DNA of 64,000 nt from Sphingobacteriaceae bacterium (GCA_016709575.1 JADJMM010000003.1:186001-250000), one strand, 5' to 3'. Counted from the first letter of the stretch, positions 33,213-43,825 are shown. The notes: generated from the letters alone by a model not told the origin. Program-made: numbers and translations.

Positions 33213-36200
33213 TCACACAAACGTCGTCAACCTGTTCGTGTTTTCCACGCCAACTAATGAAGGCTTCTTCTAACAAATCATGTTGCTCAGCCATGCTCAT
33301 GTGAGCTATAGATTGGATTAATTTTTGTAGTTTTTTGAATTTGAATTTCTTTCCGTTCTGTCCACCAAACTGATCCGAATAACCATCCGTTAAAACATAA
33401 ACAGAATCACCCTTTTGTAATTGAATTACGTTATCGCCAAATAATTTATGTCCACCAACATATCCACCAATAGAGTGCTTACTTGGTTTGTATTCAATCA
33501 ACTCACCATTTCTAATTAGCAATAATGGTCGGTGCGCTCCGGCAAATTGCATTATCATATTTTTTGGATGATAAGCGCACAATGCAATATCCATTCCGTC
33601 GTTTGATGAATGGTCAGTACTCTTATTTAACATCGCTCTTAATCTATCATCCAATATGGTTAATACCTGAGCCGGTGATGTTACGTTTTGATCTTTGATA
33701 ACCTGTCCCATCAAATCGTTACATATTAACGACATGAACGCGCCAGGTACACCATGACCGGTACAATCTGCGGCAGCGAAAACTGTAATGTCATCTTTAA
33801 AAGTTTCAATCCAATAAAAATCTCCGCTCACAATATCTTTTGGTCGGTAATACACAAAACTCTCAGTAAAGGCTTTCTTCAATAAATCTGTATCAGGCAT
33901 CAATGCCAGTTGGATTTTCTTAGCGTACTTAATACTGTCAGTAATATCTTTATTTTTTTCTTCGATAATGGCCTTCTGACTAATTACCTCTTCTGTTCTT
34001 TCTTTTACTTTCTCTTCGAGGTTTTCGTAAAGACTTGCATTATCTAAAGCAATAGCAATTGATAAAGCGAGGTTGCGCAAAATATTTACCTGATATTCTG
34101 AATAAGCATTTTTAGAAAAACTTTGCACGGTAAGTACACCAATTTTTTTATCCTTAGTAAATAATGGGAGATAAATTAATGACTCGGGCGACTGACCAGC
34201 AATTGGAGCTTTAAGAACTTTAATGTATTTACTGTACTCAACCTTATTATCGTTGATGATGATTTCTCTTTCCTTATCAAAACACCAAACGGCGTAGCGG
34301 TCCTTATCGCTGCAATGAAATTCGAAGAAAGGCATTTTTTCCGCGTTCTCGATAAATCCGGGAAATTGTAAACTATTTGATACGGGATTATATAAACCAA
34401 TACCAAACGATTCAGATTTCATAAGTGTATTAATATTTTCATACACTTTTGAAACAATGGTCTCAACTGATAAAGATGAAGAAATGTCCTTTGTTATTTG
34501 CGCGATTAGCTTTGTATCAGAGAAATTCTTCTCTAAAAGTTCTTTTTGTCTGGTTACTTCAACAGTTCGGCGTTGAACCCGCTCTTCCATATTTTCATAC
34601 AGTGATGCATTATCGAATGCAATACCAATATGAACTGCCAAGTTTTTTAAGATACTTAAATGATACTCTGAGTAAGCATTCTTTTTAAAACTCTGTACCG
34701 TTAAAACACCAAGCTTAGAAGTTTTACCATATATCGGTAAAAAAATCATCGACTCTGTATCTTCACCTTCGGTAGCAGTATAAAACGTTTGAATGTATTT
34801 TGAATGTTCAACACTGTAATCATTTATAAATACTTCCTGATCTTTATTAAAACACAATACAGAAAGTGTTTCGTCATTTAAGCCATAAGAGAAATCGGCC
34901 AACTTCTCACCTTTCTCTATTGAACCGGAGAAAAGTAGTTTCTTTTGATCCTCCTTATGAATACCAATTGCAAATACTGAAGCATCCATTAAAGAGTTAA
35001 TATTTGTATACACTTTCTCTACAATTTCACTTGCTGATAAAGTTGATGTGATATCTTTTCCTATTTGTCCGAGTAATCTTGTGTTTTCGTAAGTTTTTTC
35101 AATTTCCTCTTTTTGCTTTACAACCTCTAATGTTCTTTCTTTTACTTTATCTTCCATGTTCTCATACAGAGAAGCATTTTCAAGTGCAATGGCGACGTAG
35201 GAAGCTAAAGATTTTAAAATATCGATATGATGGGGCTTATATGCAAACTTTTCAAAACTTTGAATAGTAATTACACCTAGTACACGCTCCCCAATCATAA
35301 TTGGATAGAAAATTAAAGAGTGTGGTAAATCTCCACTCACAACTCTAATTTGCTTTACGTATTTACCATACTCAACGAGATTGTCGTTTAAGAAAATTTC
35401 TTTTTTGTTCTTAATACACCATACAGAATAATTATCATCATCATCCATAGATATGGACGCAATGTTCGAATATTTTTCGCCGCGTTCAATTCCGTATTTA
35501 TAATCTACAACATTCCGCACCGGATCATACAAACGAACACCAAAACAAGCAGCATCCATCACCTGACCAACATAATGATGAAGTTTCTCGAATATCTCTT
35601 CAAAATTGAGAGTAGATGTAATTTGTTGTCCAACTTCACTTAACAATTTACTGTTTTGATAAGCTTTTTCAATTTCCTCTTTTTGAACTAAAACTTCACG
35701 GGTCCGCGCGAAAATTATTTTTTCCTGAATCTCATATAACTCTGCATTATCTAATGCGATAGCTGTGTATGAAGCCAGGTTTCTTAAAATATTAATATGA
35801 TAATTAGTGTAGGCATGTGCTTTAAAACTTTGAACGGTAATTACACCTAATACTTTTTCTTTTAAAACAAGGGGTAAATAAATAATTGAGTTCACTGTTT
35901 TCCCAAACGAAGGAACGGTTTTTTGTTTCACAAACAAATGAAACTCTTTTTCAAAATCGTTAATGATAATTTCCTTTTTCTCTAAAAAACACTTTACAGG
36001 AACTTTATCAGTATCATTTAAATTATGTGTTATATCTTTAAACTGTTCATTTCCCTCTATAAACAACGGGAAAACAAGTTGATTGTCTTTTTCTTTATGT
36101 AAACCAATACCAAAACCTGTGGCATCCATTAAACGGTTAACGTGATCGTAAACCGTTTCCACAATATCTGATACCGAATGATGAGAAATGATTTGTTGTC

Positions 36201-37320
36201 CGATTTCACCCAATAAAACCAAGTTATTCGAATAGCTTTCTAATTCCTTCGCTTTTTCTTCAAGCAATAATTTCTCGGCTTGCGATTGAAGAACTTTGTG
36301 TTGTAATTCAACACTCTTTACTAATTGATTTGTTTTTTCGTTACGGACTTCCTCACGGGTAACCTGAAATATTTTGTAGTACTTAATAGAATCTTCGAAT
36401 CGGTTTAAGCTTTCGTAGAGTTGAGCTAATTTTTCGCTGGCTTTATAAACGCCTTCTTTCGAATTAATACTCTCTGATAATTTAAAAGATTGCTCAAGAT
36501 ATTTAATGGCGTCCTGTGTATCGTTTTTATCAACCAATAAACAGCCAATGTTAAACATCGTCATTACTTCACCAGCCTTAAAACCTAATTCACGCCGTAG
36601 AGTTAAACTCTCGTTAAATTTTGAAAGTGCTTCAGTATAATTTTTAGTTGCAGAGTACGTCCGACCTAATCCGTCTAAAGCAAATGCGGCTACTTGTTTA
36701 TTTCCAATTTCAGAACAAATGGAAGCGCATTTTGTATAATATTCAGAAGCTAAATCGTATTGTTTTAAATTGTGATATGTTTCTCCTAAACCATCTAATA
36801 CCTTAACATAAATTTCTGTATCGTTATGTTTAATACACAATTTTTGACTCTCTAATAAAACATCAAGAGCTTTATCATTTTGTTCGATGGAATAATAAAC
36901 AGTTCCTAATCCGTTTAAACCATCCGCCATTCCAATTTCATTTCCAATAGAGTTATTAATATTATAACATTCGTTGTAATATTTTATAGCTGAGTCGTAA
37001 TCGGATAAATACCGGAAACTGGCGCCTACGTAATAATTAGTTTCGGCCTCGTTTACTTTATCATCAATTTCTTTAAAGATTGAAATGGCATCGAAACAAT
37101 ATTTAAGCGCTTCTTCGTTTTTTGAAATCCAGATGCTTGCCGTGCCTAAAGTTTTATACGCAAGTGCTATTCCTTTTTTATAATTTGCCTTTTGAGATTT
37201 TTCTAGAGCTTTAGAACTTAGTTCAATAGATTTATAAGCGTCTTTACGATTAATACTCCAAGCTTCTTTATTCAGCTTGTCAATTTCCGAAGTATCAATA
37301 TGTTCTAAAGTATCTTGCAT
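33196..37320 (-). CDS. TPR - four GAF - SpoIIE (PPM) phosphatase receptor
   Basis: 1374 residues, no signal peptide, presumably cytosolic. Residues 1-330 hold seven or so TPR repeats (protein binding). A coiled coil follows (about 330-365). Four GAF domains are repeated with a period of about 190 residues, with the tags LLGEIGQQI, LLSEVGQQI, LLGQIGKDI and LIAQITKDI near 367, 557, 747 and 937; each GAF ends with GV-TVQSFxK-AYxxYH--IL--LA and a coiled KERTEEV-like linker. The C-terminal PPM phosphatase (about 1120-1374) has DIVSGDFYW, AADCTGHGVPGAF, GAHRPLLLIRNG, VLTDGYSDQFGG and DDVCVIGVKV, carrying the metal-binding Asp residues. It should sense ligand or redox state and dephosphorylate an unknown anti-sigma or antagonist. 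A well-formed promoter lies at 37362-37392. It ends in TAG. Confidence 0.92.
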   Translation of the reverse strand: MQDTLEHIDTSEIDKLNKEAWSINRKDAYKSIELSSKALEKSQKANYKKGIALAYKTLGTASIWISKNEEALKYCFDAISIFKEIDDKVNEAETNYYVGASFRYLSDYDSAIKYYNECYNINNSIGNEIGMADGLNGLGTVYYSIEQNDKALDVLLESQKLCIKHNDTEIYVKVLDGLGETYHNLKQYDLASEYYTKCASICSEIGNKQVAAFALDGLGRTYSATKNYTEALSKFNESLTLRRELGFKAGEVMTMFNIGCLLVDKNDTQDAIKYLEQSFKLSESINSKEGVYKASEKLAQLYESLNRFEDSIKYYKIFQVTREEVRNEKTNQLVKSVELQHKVLQSQAEKLLLEEKAKELESYSNNLVLLGEIGQQIISHHSVSDIVETVYDHVNRLMDATGFGIGLHKEKDNQLVFPLFIEGNEQFKDITHNLNDTDKVPVKCFLEKKEIIINDFEKEFHLFVKQKTVPSFGKTVNSIIYLPLVLKEKVLGVITVQSFKAHAYTNYHINILRNLASYTAIALDNAELYEIQEKIIFARTREVLVQKEEIEKAYQNSKLLSEVGQQITSTLNFEEIFEKLHHYVGQVMDAACFGVRLYDPVRNVVDYKYGIERGEKYSNIASISMDDDDNYSVWCIKNKKEIFLNDNLVEYGKYVKQIRVVSGDLPHSLIFYPIMIGERVLGVITIQSFEKFAYKPHHIDILKSLASYVAIALENASLYENMEDKVKERTLEVVKQKEEIEKTYENTRLLGQIGKDITSTLSASEIVEKVYTNINSLMDASVFAIGIHKEDQKKLLFSGSIEKGEKLADFSYGLNDETLSVLCFNKDQEVFINDYSVEHSKYIQTFYTATEGEDTESMIFLPIYGKTSKLGVLTVQSFKKNAYSEYHLSILKNLAVHIGIAFDNASLYENMEERVQRRTVEVTRQKELLEKNFSDTKLIAQITKDISSSLSVETIVSKVYENINTLMKSESFGIGLYNPVSNSLQFPGFIENAEKMPFFEFHCSDKDRYAVWCFDKEREIIINDNKVEYSKYIKVLKAPIAGQSPESLIYLPLFTKDKKIGVLTVQSFSKNAYSEYQVNILRNLALSIAIALDNASLYENLEEKVKERTEEVISQKAIIEEKNKDITDSIKYAKKIQLALMPDTDLLKKAFTESFVYYRPKDIVSGDFYWIETFKDDITVFAAADCTGHGVPGAFMSLICNDLMGQVIKDQNVTSPAQVLTILDDRLRAMLNKSTDHSSNDGMDIALCAYHPKNMIMQFAGAHRPLLLIRNGELIEYKPSKHSIGGYVGGHKLFGDNVIQLQKGDSVYVLTDGYSDQFGGQNGKKFKFKKLQKLIQSIAHMSMAEQHDLLEEAFISWRGKHEQVDDVCVIGVKV

Positions 37321-37361
37321 ACAATTACGTAAGATACAATATTTTTTTTAGAAATTATTCG

Positions 37362-37392
37362 CAAATTTATGATATAAAGCGCTGATTATCAA
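37362..37392 (-). promoter_or_regulatory. Promoter of the four-GAF phosphatase gene
   Basis: TTG (37392-37390) and TAAATTTG (37369-37362) on the minus strand are 20 bases apart. A start near 37355 gives a leader of about 35 bases before the ATG at 37320. Confidence 0.6.
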
Positions 37393-37438
37393 CTATTAAA
37401 GAGGTTAGAAAATGATAATATAATTGAATTCCCTTCTC

Positions 37439-39871
37439 CTACAAGTTAATACCTACCACGGTTACATCATCCACTTGTTCAAGATCCCCCCTCCAATTTT
37501 CAAAAATTTCATGTAGAGTTTCTTTTTGGTATGACATTGGTTTATCAGAAATTGAAGATAATGTTTGTATTAATTGTTTGTATTTGAATTTCTTTCCTTT
37601 AGCACCTCCAAACTGATCAGCAAACCCATCAGTTATCAAATAAATAACATCATTCTTTTTTAAAGTTAATGTTTGTGTTGTGAATTCAGTTTGCTTAATG
37701 AATTTCCCTACCGGTTGTTTATTACCTTTTATTTCTAATATCCGGCCATCTTTACAATACCACAGCGGATTATTGGCGCCTGCCCATTTTAAATTAATCG
37801 AATCTGAATTTTGTATTTTCGGCACCGCGAGTAACGAAATATCCATTCCATCTTTTACTTCGCTGCCACTTTTCTCAAAGGTCTCAATCACAATTTCGCG
37901 AGTCTTATCTAAAACAAGTCCCGGATCGGTTAAGCCAAATTCTTTTACCGCTCTATTAAGCGCATTACTACATACCACGCTTACCATTGCGCCCGGAACC
38001 CCGTGGCCCGTACAATCGGCTACAGCAATCAAAATAATTTCTTTTGTATCTGCTAACCAATAAAAATCGCCCGCTACTATATCCTTTGGCTTATAAAAAA
38101 TAAATGTATCCTTAAACAATTCCTTTATGTTTTTATCAGATGGTAAAATGGCGTCCTGTATACGCTTGGCATACGTTATTGAATCTTTAACTTCTTTTTC
38201 TCTTTCCTCGATAATATGCTTTTGTTTTTCTACTTCTTTTTTCTGTTCAGATATTATTTTTGTTTTCTTTTTATTTTCTCTAAGACTTCTATAAATGAAT
38301 ACTGCACCAATAAGCAATATCACAAAACCAATACCAATAATTAAACTGGTAATTCGTTGTCTCTTTAATTCATCCTCCTTCATTAATTTTTCATTTCTCA
38401 ATACTGTTTCAGCCTTATCGTATTCTGCTTTTAATTGGTTCTGCTTAACTTCATTTTCAAGTTCGGCGAATCGTTTTATTTGAGCTTTATTTGTTGCGCT
38501 GTCCACCATGTGGGTATAAGCTTTATGATATAAAAAAGCTTTCTGAAAATCCTTTTTCTTTTCGTAGATTTTATATAATAACCCATAAGAAGCCTGGACG
38601 GTTCCTATAATTTCCACTTTCTTTCCTATCTCAAGAGATGTTTCAACATACTGTTCTGCTCTTACTAATTCATTCTTCAAATAACAAACTTCTCCCAGAG
38701 AATTCAATAGTTCAGCTGCAATGGCCGGATCAGCGTCTTTATCCACCACCTTGTAAACCTTCATTAAACACTCAAGCCCTTCATCATACCTGCCCATTGA
38801 AATATATACCGTGCCAATATTTAAATCTGACAATAAGAGCTCACTGCTATGACTTTCCTTATTGAACAATGAGTATAATCGTTTTGATTCTTCATAATAT
38901 TTTAAGGCCTCCGTAAAATTCGAATCGAGTTGAAAAAGAGAACCTAATGTTGAAGCGGTATAGGCTTCCTGATAAGAGTAACTTATTTTTTTTGCCAGAT
39001 TTAACGATTCAAACAAATTCTCGTAAGCTTTTTTATAATCTTCCTTTTGCATATAAATTTCTCCAATAGCACCTAGGTTAGATGATAAGGTGGCATCATC
39101 ATTAATTTTCTTACAATATTCTACAGAATGGCCATAAGCTTTTAATGCATTATTGAAATCCGATTCCATAAGATAACACTCGCCTATTCTGAAATAAATA
39201 TCGTTTGCCAAATAATAATCCTTTGACGGTTCTGCATACTTGGCGGCTTGATTCAGATAATTAAGCGCGCCTACATTATCAAACACAAGACATTTGTTCC
39301 TTCCCAAATAATAAAACGCCAATGCCATTTTAGAGGTGTCACGGAGCTTATGTTCGCGCATAAAATCCATTGCTTTAAAAATAATGCTATCCGAAGATTT
39401 AAAATTTTTAACCGATTCTAACGCTACTGATTTATTTAACAAGGCGGAAACAATAATATCGTTTCTGTTCTTTGAGGCTGCCCATTTATAAATTAGTTTA
39501 TAATAATGCTCCATGGAATCAGATTCTTCCCTATGTGCAAATAGGAATTGCTTTGCAACTGCCGCTTGGTAATACGCTTCATCAAACTGAATTTGTTTGG
39601 CCTGACTCATTACTTCAGTTAAAATTTGTGGGGCATTTGAAATCCGACCAATGCTTAAAAGAATATTTATTCCGGCAGTGTCACTGGAAACGTTATCCAA
39701 CCTGTTCTGTAAAGAATCCACCTTTTTATTTTTTACAGCATAAACTGAAATGAGACTATCAGTCACTTTTCCAAGCCTAATTTTAGACATTTGCTTTTCG
39801 TTTCTCCCGCAAAAGGAAAATAAAAACAGGACAATGCCCATTGAATAAAATATCTTTCTGAAAAAAATCAA
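37439..39871 (-). CDS. TPR-transmembrane-SpoIIE phosphatase receptor
   Basis: 810 residues. The N-terminus MIFFRKIFYS with lipobox-like FSFC suggests a lipoprotein or signal anchor. TTG 39871 is preferred because an ATG ten codons later lacks the charged n-region. Residues 60-480 form TPR repeats, followed by a coiled coil, one membrane helix (about 508-528, IGIGFVILLIGAVFIY), a second coiled coil (EKQKHIIEEREKEV) and a PPM/SpoIIE phosphatase from about 560, with DIVAGDFYW, AVADCTGHGVPGA, LITDGFADQFGG and DDVTVVGINL. It senses outside with TPRs and acts inside as phosphatase. It shares the phosphatase with its neighbour downstream and probably regulates the same class of target. It ends in TAG. 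Confidence 0.9.
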   Translation of the reverse strand: MIFFRKIFYSMGIVLFLFSFCGRNEKQMSKIRLGKVTDSLISVYAVKNKKVDSLQNRLDNVSSDTAGINILLSIGRISNAPQILTEVMSQAKQIQFDEAYYQAAVAKQFLFAHREESDSMEHYYKLIYKWAASKNRNDIIVSALLNKSVALESVKNFKSSDSIIFKAMDFMREHKLRDTSKMALAFYYLGRNKCLVFDNVGALNYLNQAAKYAEPSKDYYLANDIYFRIGECYLMESDFNNALKAYGHSVEYCKKINDDATLSSNLGAIGEIYMQKEDYKKAYENLFESLNLAKKISYSYQEAYTASTLGSLFQLDSNFTEALKYYEESKRLYSLFNKESHSSELLLSDLNIGTVYISMGRYDEGLECLMKVYKVVDKDADPAIAAELLNSLGEVCYLKNELVRAEQYVETSLEIGKKVEIIGTVQASYGLLYKIYEKKKDFQKAFLYHKAYTHMVDSATNKAQIKRFAELENEVKQNQLKAEYDKAETVLRNEKLMKEDELKRQRITSLIIGIGFVILLIGAVFIYRSLRENKKKTKIISEQKKEVEKQKHIIEEREKEVKDSITYAKRIQDAILPSDKNIKELFKDTFIFYKPKDIVAGDFYWLADTKEIILIAVADCTGHGVPGAMVSVVCSNALNRAVKEFGLTDPGLVLDKTREIVIETFEKSGSEVKDGMDISLLAVPKIQNSDSINLKWAGANNPLWYCKDGRILEIKGNKQPVGKFIKQTEFTTQTLTLKKNDVIYLITDGFADQFGGAKGKKFKYKQLIQTLSSISDKPMSYQKETLHEIFENWRGDLEQVDDVTVVGINL

Positions 39872-39901
39872 ATCTTTATGAATTACAAACTCCTTAAAAC
39901 A

Positions 39902-39932
39902 ACAAATCCCCTGCTGTAACAGAGGATTTGTA
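39902..39932 (-). terminator. Terminator after gcvP
   Basis: ACAAATCC and GGATTTGT (8 bp) plus CTG/CAG with one mismatch form a stem around CTGTAA. On the minus strand a TTGTTTT tract follows. It lies 16 bases after the gcvP stop. Confidence 0.6.
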
Positions 39933-39947
39933 AAACCAATAATTTAA

Positions 39948-42821
39948 TTAAGCGTTCACTTCTTCTTCCATGTACGCTTCAATTGGTGCACATGAACAAA
40001 CTAAATTTCTATCGCCATAAGCATTATCAACTCGCGCAACACTTGGCCAAAATTTATTTGCTCTAACCCATTTTAATGGGAAAGCTGCTTTTTCACGAGC
40101 GTAAGGCTTCGTCCAATTATCAGCTACAACTAATTTTGCAGTGTGTGGTGCGTTTTTAATTACGTTATCTGTTTTGTCGTATTTACCATCAATAATTTCC
40201 TGAATTTCTTTTCTGATAGAAATCATTGCTTCACAAAAACGATCTAACTCTGCTTTGTTTTCACTCTCAGTTGGTTCTACCATTAATGTATTTACAACCG
40301 GAAACGCAACCGTTGGTGCATGGAAACCATAATCCATTAAACGTTTTGCCATATCAGCTACTTCAACACCACTTGCCATTTTAAAATCATTACAATCTAA
40401 AATCATTTCGTGTGCGCATCTTCCGCTTTTACCGGTATATAAAATTTTGAAATGATCTTTTAAAACTTCTTTCATGTAGTTAGCATTGAGGATGGCCGTT
40501 TCTGTTGCTGCCTTTAATCCTTCTGCACCTAACATTTTTATATAACCGTAGGAGATTAATAAAATTAATGCACTTCCATAAGGCGCTGCTGATACTGCAG
40601 AAATTCCTTGCTCACCACTTGTATTTATTATTGTGTGAGATGGTAAAAACGGAACTAATTTATCTACAACTCCAATAGGACCCATTCCAGGACCACCACC
40701 ACCGTGAGGAATAGCAAATGTTTTATGTAAGTTCAAGTGACAAACATCAGCACCAATATTTCCGGGAGACGTTAAACCAACTTGGGCATTCATGTTCGCG
40801 CCGTCCATATAAACTAAGCCGCCATTTTCATGAATAATCTTTGTGATTTTTTTAATGCCTTCTTCGTAAACACCGTGCGTACTTGGATACGTTACCATTA
40901 AACATGATAAATTATCTTTGTTCGCTTCTGCTTTTTCTTTTAAATCTTTTACGTCGATGTTTCCTTTGTTATCACACTTCACAATAATAATGTGCATACC
41001 TGCCATCGCCGCACTTGCGGGATTTGTTCCGTGTGCTGATTGAGGAATTAAGGCAACATTACGGTGTGCTTGTTTGTTTGCAATATGATAAGCGCGAATA
41101 ACCATTAAACCTGCGTACTCACCTTGAGCACCGGAGTTTGGCTGCATACTCATTTTTGCAAAACCTGTGATGTTACTTAAATCTTTATCTAATTCTTTAA
41201 TCATTAACGTGTATCCTTTCGCTTGCTCGACAGGAACAAAAGGATGCATGTTTGCCCACTCAGGCCATGTTAATGGAAGTAATTCAGCAGCAGCATTTAA
41301 TTTCATGGTACAAGAACCTAATGAAATCATACTGTGCACTAATGATACATCTTTATTCTCTAAACGCTTAATATAACGCATCATTTCTGTTTCGCTGTGG
41401 AAACTATTGAACGTTGGATGTGTTAAGTAAGGAGATTTACGATCAGCTAATGAACCTTTAATTTTTGATTGGAAATTTGGCTCTTTGCTTTCGCGCTTGT
41501 GATTAACTGCATTTGAGAAAATTGTTAGTATGTCTAACAGGTCCTCCATTCCAATAGTTTGATCGATGGCAATACTCACCGTTGAAGCATCAACATAACG
41601 GAAATTAATCTCGTTCTTCTCTGCTAATTCTTTTATTTTTCCTGCATTGGTTGATGAAGGAAGTTTTACAGTAATAGTATCGAAGAATAATTTATTCGTA
41701 ACGGTGTAACCCATTCCTTTTAATTCTTCTGCAATATAATTAGTAAAACCATGAACGTGATTTGCAATAGCTTTTATTCCATTCGGACCATGATACACCG
41801 CATACATACTTGCCATAATAGCTAATAATGCTTGTGCAGTACAAATATTTGAAGTGGCTTTATCGCGTTTAATATGTTGCTCGCGAGTTTGTAATGCCAT
41901 ACGCAAAGCTTGATTACCTTCAGCATCTACACTCACACCAATAATACGACCCGGAATTAATCTTTTGTAATCTTCCTTACAAGTGAAAAATGCAGCGTGT
42001 GGTCCGCCATACCCTAATGGTACACCAAAGCGTTGTGAATTTCCAACTACACAATCAGCACCCCACTCGCCCGGAGGAGTTAGTAATGCTAATGCTAATA
42101 AATCGGAAGCAACAACCACTTGAATTTCTTTTGCTTTTGCATTTTGAACGAAAGCTTTGTAATCATTTACTTCTCCATTAATATCAGGATATTGAATTAA
42201 CGCACCAAAGAATGAATCATCAGCTTTAAAAGAATTTGCATCACCAACAACTACTTCAATATTCATTGGAGCAGAACGTGTTTTTACAACATCAATAGTT
42301 TGAGGGAAACAAGTATTGCTTACAAAAAATTTATGTGCGTTTTGTTTGTTTTTGCTGCGATTGTTGTGAAACATAAATACAGCTTCAGCAGCTGCAGTAG
42401 CTTCATCTAATAATGATGCGTTGGCAATTGGCATTGCTGTGAGGTCCATTACCATAGTCTGGAAATTTAGAATTGCTTCTAAACGACCTTGTGCAATTTC
42501 TGCTTGGTAAGGAGTATATGCTGTGTACCAACCTGGATTTTCTAAAACGTTACGCTGAATAACAGCAGGCATAATATTATTGTAATATCCGAGTCCGATA
42601 TACGAACGGAATACTTTATTTTTTTTACCTAAAGCTTTTAAGTGTTTGTGATATTGAAACTCCGTCATAGCCTTCGCTACCTTTAACGGTTTTTTCAAAC
42701 GTATACCCGAAGGGACAGTTTGTTCAATTAATTCATCAACAGAAGAAACGCCGATTTTTGCAAGCATTTCTTTAACTTCATTTTCGCGGGGGCCGTTGTG
42801 GCGTGACACAAATTTGTCCAT
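39948..42821 (-). CDS. gcvP: Glycine dehydrogenase (decarboxylating), P-protein of the glycine cleavage system
   Basis: 957 residues, the full-length homodimeric type. It decarboxylates glycine with PLP and transfers the aminomethyl group to the lipoyl arm of the H-protein in the cytosol. The PLP lysine is in HLNLHKTFAIPHGGGGPG (near 695). Other motifs are GTNPASAAMAGM, YPSTHGVYEEG and SGAQGEYAGL, and the C-terminus has CSCAPIEAY. The frame is intact. No gcvT or gcvH is in the window. Upstream is TAAATTTG at 42848-42855. Confidence 0.97.
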   Translation of the reverse strand: MDKFVSRHNGPRENEVKEMLAKIGVSSVDELIEQTVPSGIRLKKPLKVAKAMTEFQYHKHLKALGKKNKVFRSYIGLGYYNNIMPAVIQRNVLENPGWYTAYTPYQAEIAQGRLEAILNFQTMVMDLTAMPIANASLLDEATAAAEAVFMFHNNRSKNKQNAHKFFVSNTCFPQTIDVVKTRSAPMNIEVVVGDANSFKADDSFFGALIQYPDINGEVNDYKAFVQNAKAKEIQVVVASDLLALALLTPPGEWGADCVVGNSQRFGVPLGYGGPHAAFFTCKEDYKRLIPGRIIGVSVDAEGNQALRMALQTREQHIKRDKATSNICTAQALLAIMASMYAVYHGPNGIKAIANHVHGFTNYIAEELKGMGYTVTNKLFFDTITVKLPSSTNAGKIKELAEKNEINFRYVDASTVSIAIDQTIGMEDLLDILTIFSNAVNHKRESKEPNFQSKIKGSLADRKSPYLTHPTFNSFHSETEMMRYIKRLENKDVSLVHSMISLGSCTMKLNAAAELLPLTWPEWANMHPFVPVEQAKGYTLMIKELDKDLSNITGFAKMSMQPNSGAQGEYAGLMVIRAYHIANKQAHRNVALIPQSAHGTNPASAAMAGMHIIIVKCDNKGNIDVKDLKEKAEANKDNLSCLMVTYPSTHGVYEEGIKKITKIIHENGGLVYMDGANMNAQVGLTSPGNIGADVCHLNLHKTFAIPHGGGGPGMGPIGVVDKLVPFLPSHTIINTSGEQGISAVSAAPYGSALILLISYGYIKMLGAEGLKAATETAILNANYMKEVLKDHFKILYTGKSGRCAHEMILDCNDFKMASGVEVADMAKRLMDYGFHAPTVAFPVVNTLMVEPTESENKAELDRFCEAMISIRKEIQEIIDGKYDKTDNVIKNAPHTAKLVVADNWTKPYAREKAAFPLKWVRANKFWPSVARVDNAYGDRNLVCSCAPIEAYMEEEVNA

Positions 42822-42847
42822 AGTAAAGCGGGTTTTAAAACGAGGAA

Positions 42848-42855
42848 CAAATTTA
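42848..42855 (-). promoter_or_regulatory. Candidate -7 element of gcvP
   Basis: TAAATTTG on the minus strand 26 bases before the ATG at 42821. No clear TTG at the -33 position; the upstream text only offers TTTTTC. No glycine riboswitch structure is apparent in the leader. Confidence 0.35.
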
Positions 42856-42943
42856 ATAAAATTGAGGGTGTTTTCCCTGAAAAACGAAGCTTTTTAAGAG
42901 AATTTTGGCTTAAACTATAAACAGGCTGTTAATTACTTTTAGA

Positions 42944-43825
42944 CTACTGCATTATAATCAACTTATTGGTAAACGTTTCGTTATTTCCATAAAGCTTTAT
43001 AAAGTAAAGTCCATCGCTTAAATTTGGAATCGCGATGGAGTATTCAGCCATCTCACTATTGATCAGATTTGATTGTATTAGATGTCCCGCAATGTCATAG
43101 AGTTCTATTTTCCTAACAAAGCCATCATATTTTATATGAACATTAGTGGAAGCCGGATTAGGGAAAATCCTTACATCATTACTTTTGCCATTGTATTGAG
43201 TTAAACCAGTTACTGTTGAACACAACATATTCTCAACTACATTCGTAATTACAGGTAAATTATAATCGAAGTAAATCCATGCCCTATTTCTTATTTTAGT
43301 ATTTAAAGGTGTTGAGGCATTTGCTTTTATGGAATAAACAAATTCGCCATGACTTAATGGCTCATTCGCATTACTATCAGGTAAATTGATATTATCAAAT
43401 CTATACTCCATTCTATTATTTGAGCGCCATTTAATATCTAGGTTAGGATGACTTTTATACAGTAATTTATAGCTCATCAAATTCAAATTCATATCGAGAG
43501 TGTCAACAATTAAAATATTCTTCGCCGGGCCAGTTCCTGTATTTTGAAATCGAACTCTATAAACAAGATCATTGTTTATATTCATACACATTGGTTCACT
43601 AACTTCTTTTACATTTGGATCAAAAGAACCAACAACTACAGAAACACAAGTGTCCAAATTATTACTCGGAAGTGTGTCATTCGCCAATACAAAACTAGAT
43701 GTAAGTGTTATTTTAGTTCCTAATGGAATTACTGTTCGAGTTCTAAGTGTTAAACCAATGAACCCAACACTATCAATATCAAAACTATTCACATTGTATA
43801 TTAGCGTGTCTCCCCGAAATAGCAC
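42944..43825 (-). CDS. C-terminal fragment with conserved domain and T9SS signal
   Basis: The frame starts at GTG 43825, not a real start. It contains DPNVKEVSEP, FQNTGTGPAKN and the sorting domain ending NKLIIMQ. Confidence 0.65.
   Translation of the reverse strand: MLFRGDTLIYNVNSFDIDSVGFIGLTLRTRTVIPLGTKITLTSSFVLANDTLPSNNLDTCVSVVVGSFDPNVKEVSEPMCMNINNDLVYRVRFQNTGTGPAKNILIVDTLDMNLNLMSYKLLYKSHPNLDIKWRSNNRMEYRFDNINLPDSNANEPLSHGEFVYSIKANASTPLNTKIRNRAWIYFDYNLPVITNVVENMLCSTVTGLTQYNGKSNDVRIFPNPASTNVHIKYDGFVRKIELYDIAGHLIQSNLINSEMAEYSIAIPNLSDGLYFIKLYGNNETFTNKLIIMQ

Noticed and set aside
42822..42943. Glycine riboswitch before gcvP
   Set aside because: No paired aptamer-like stems or conserved loops were found in the short AT-rich leader.
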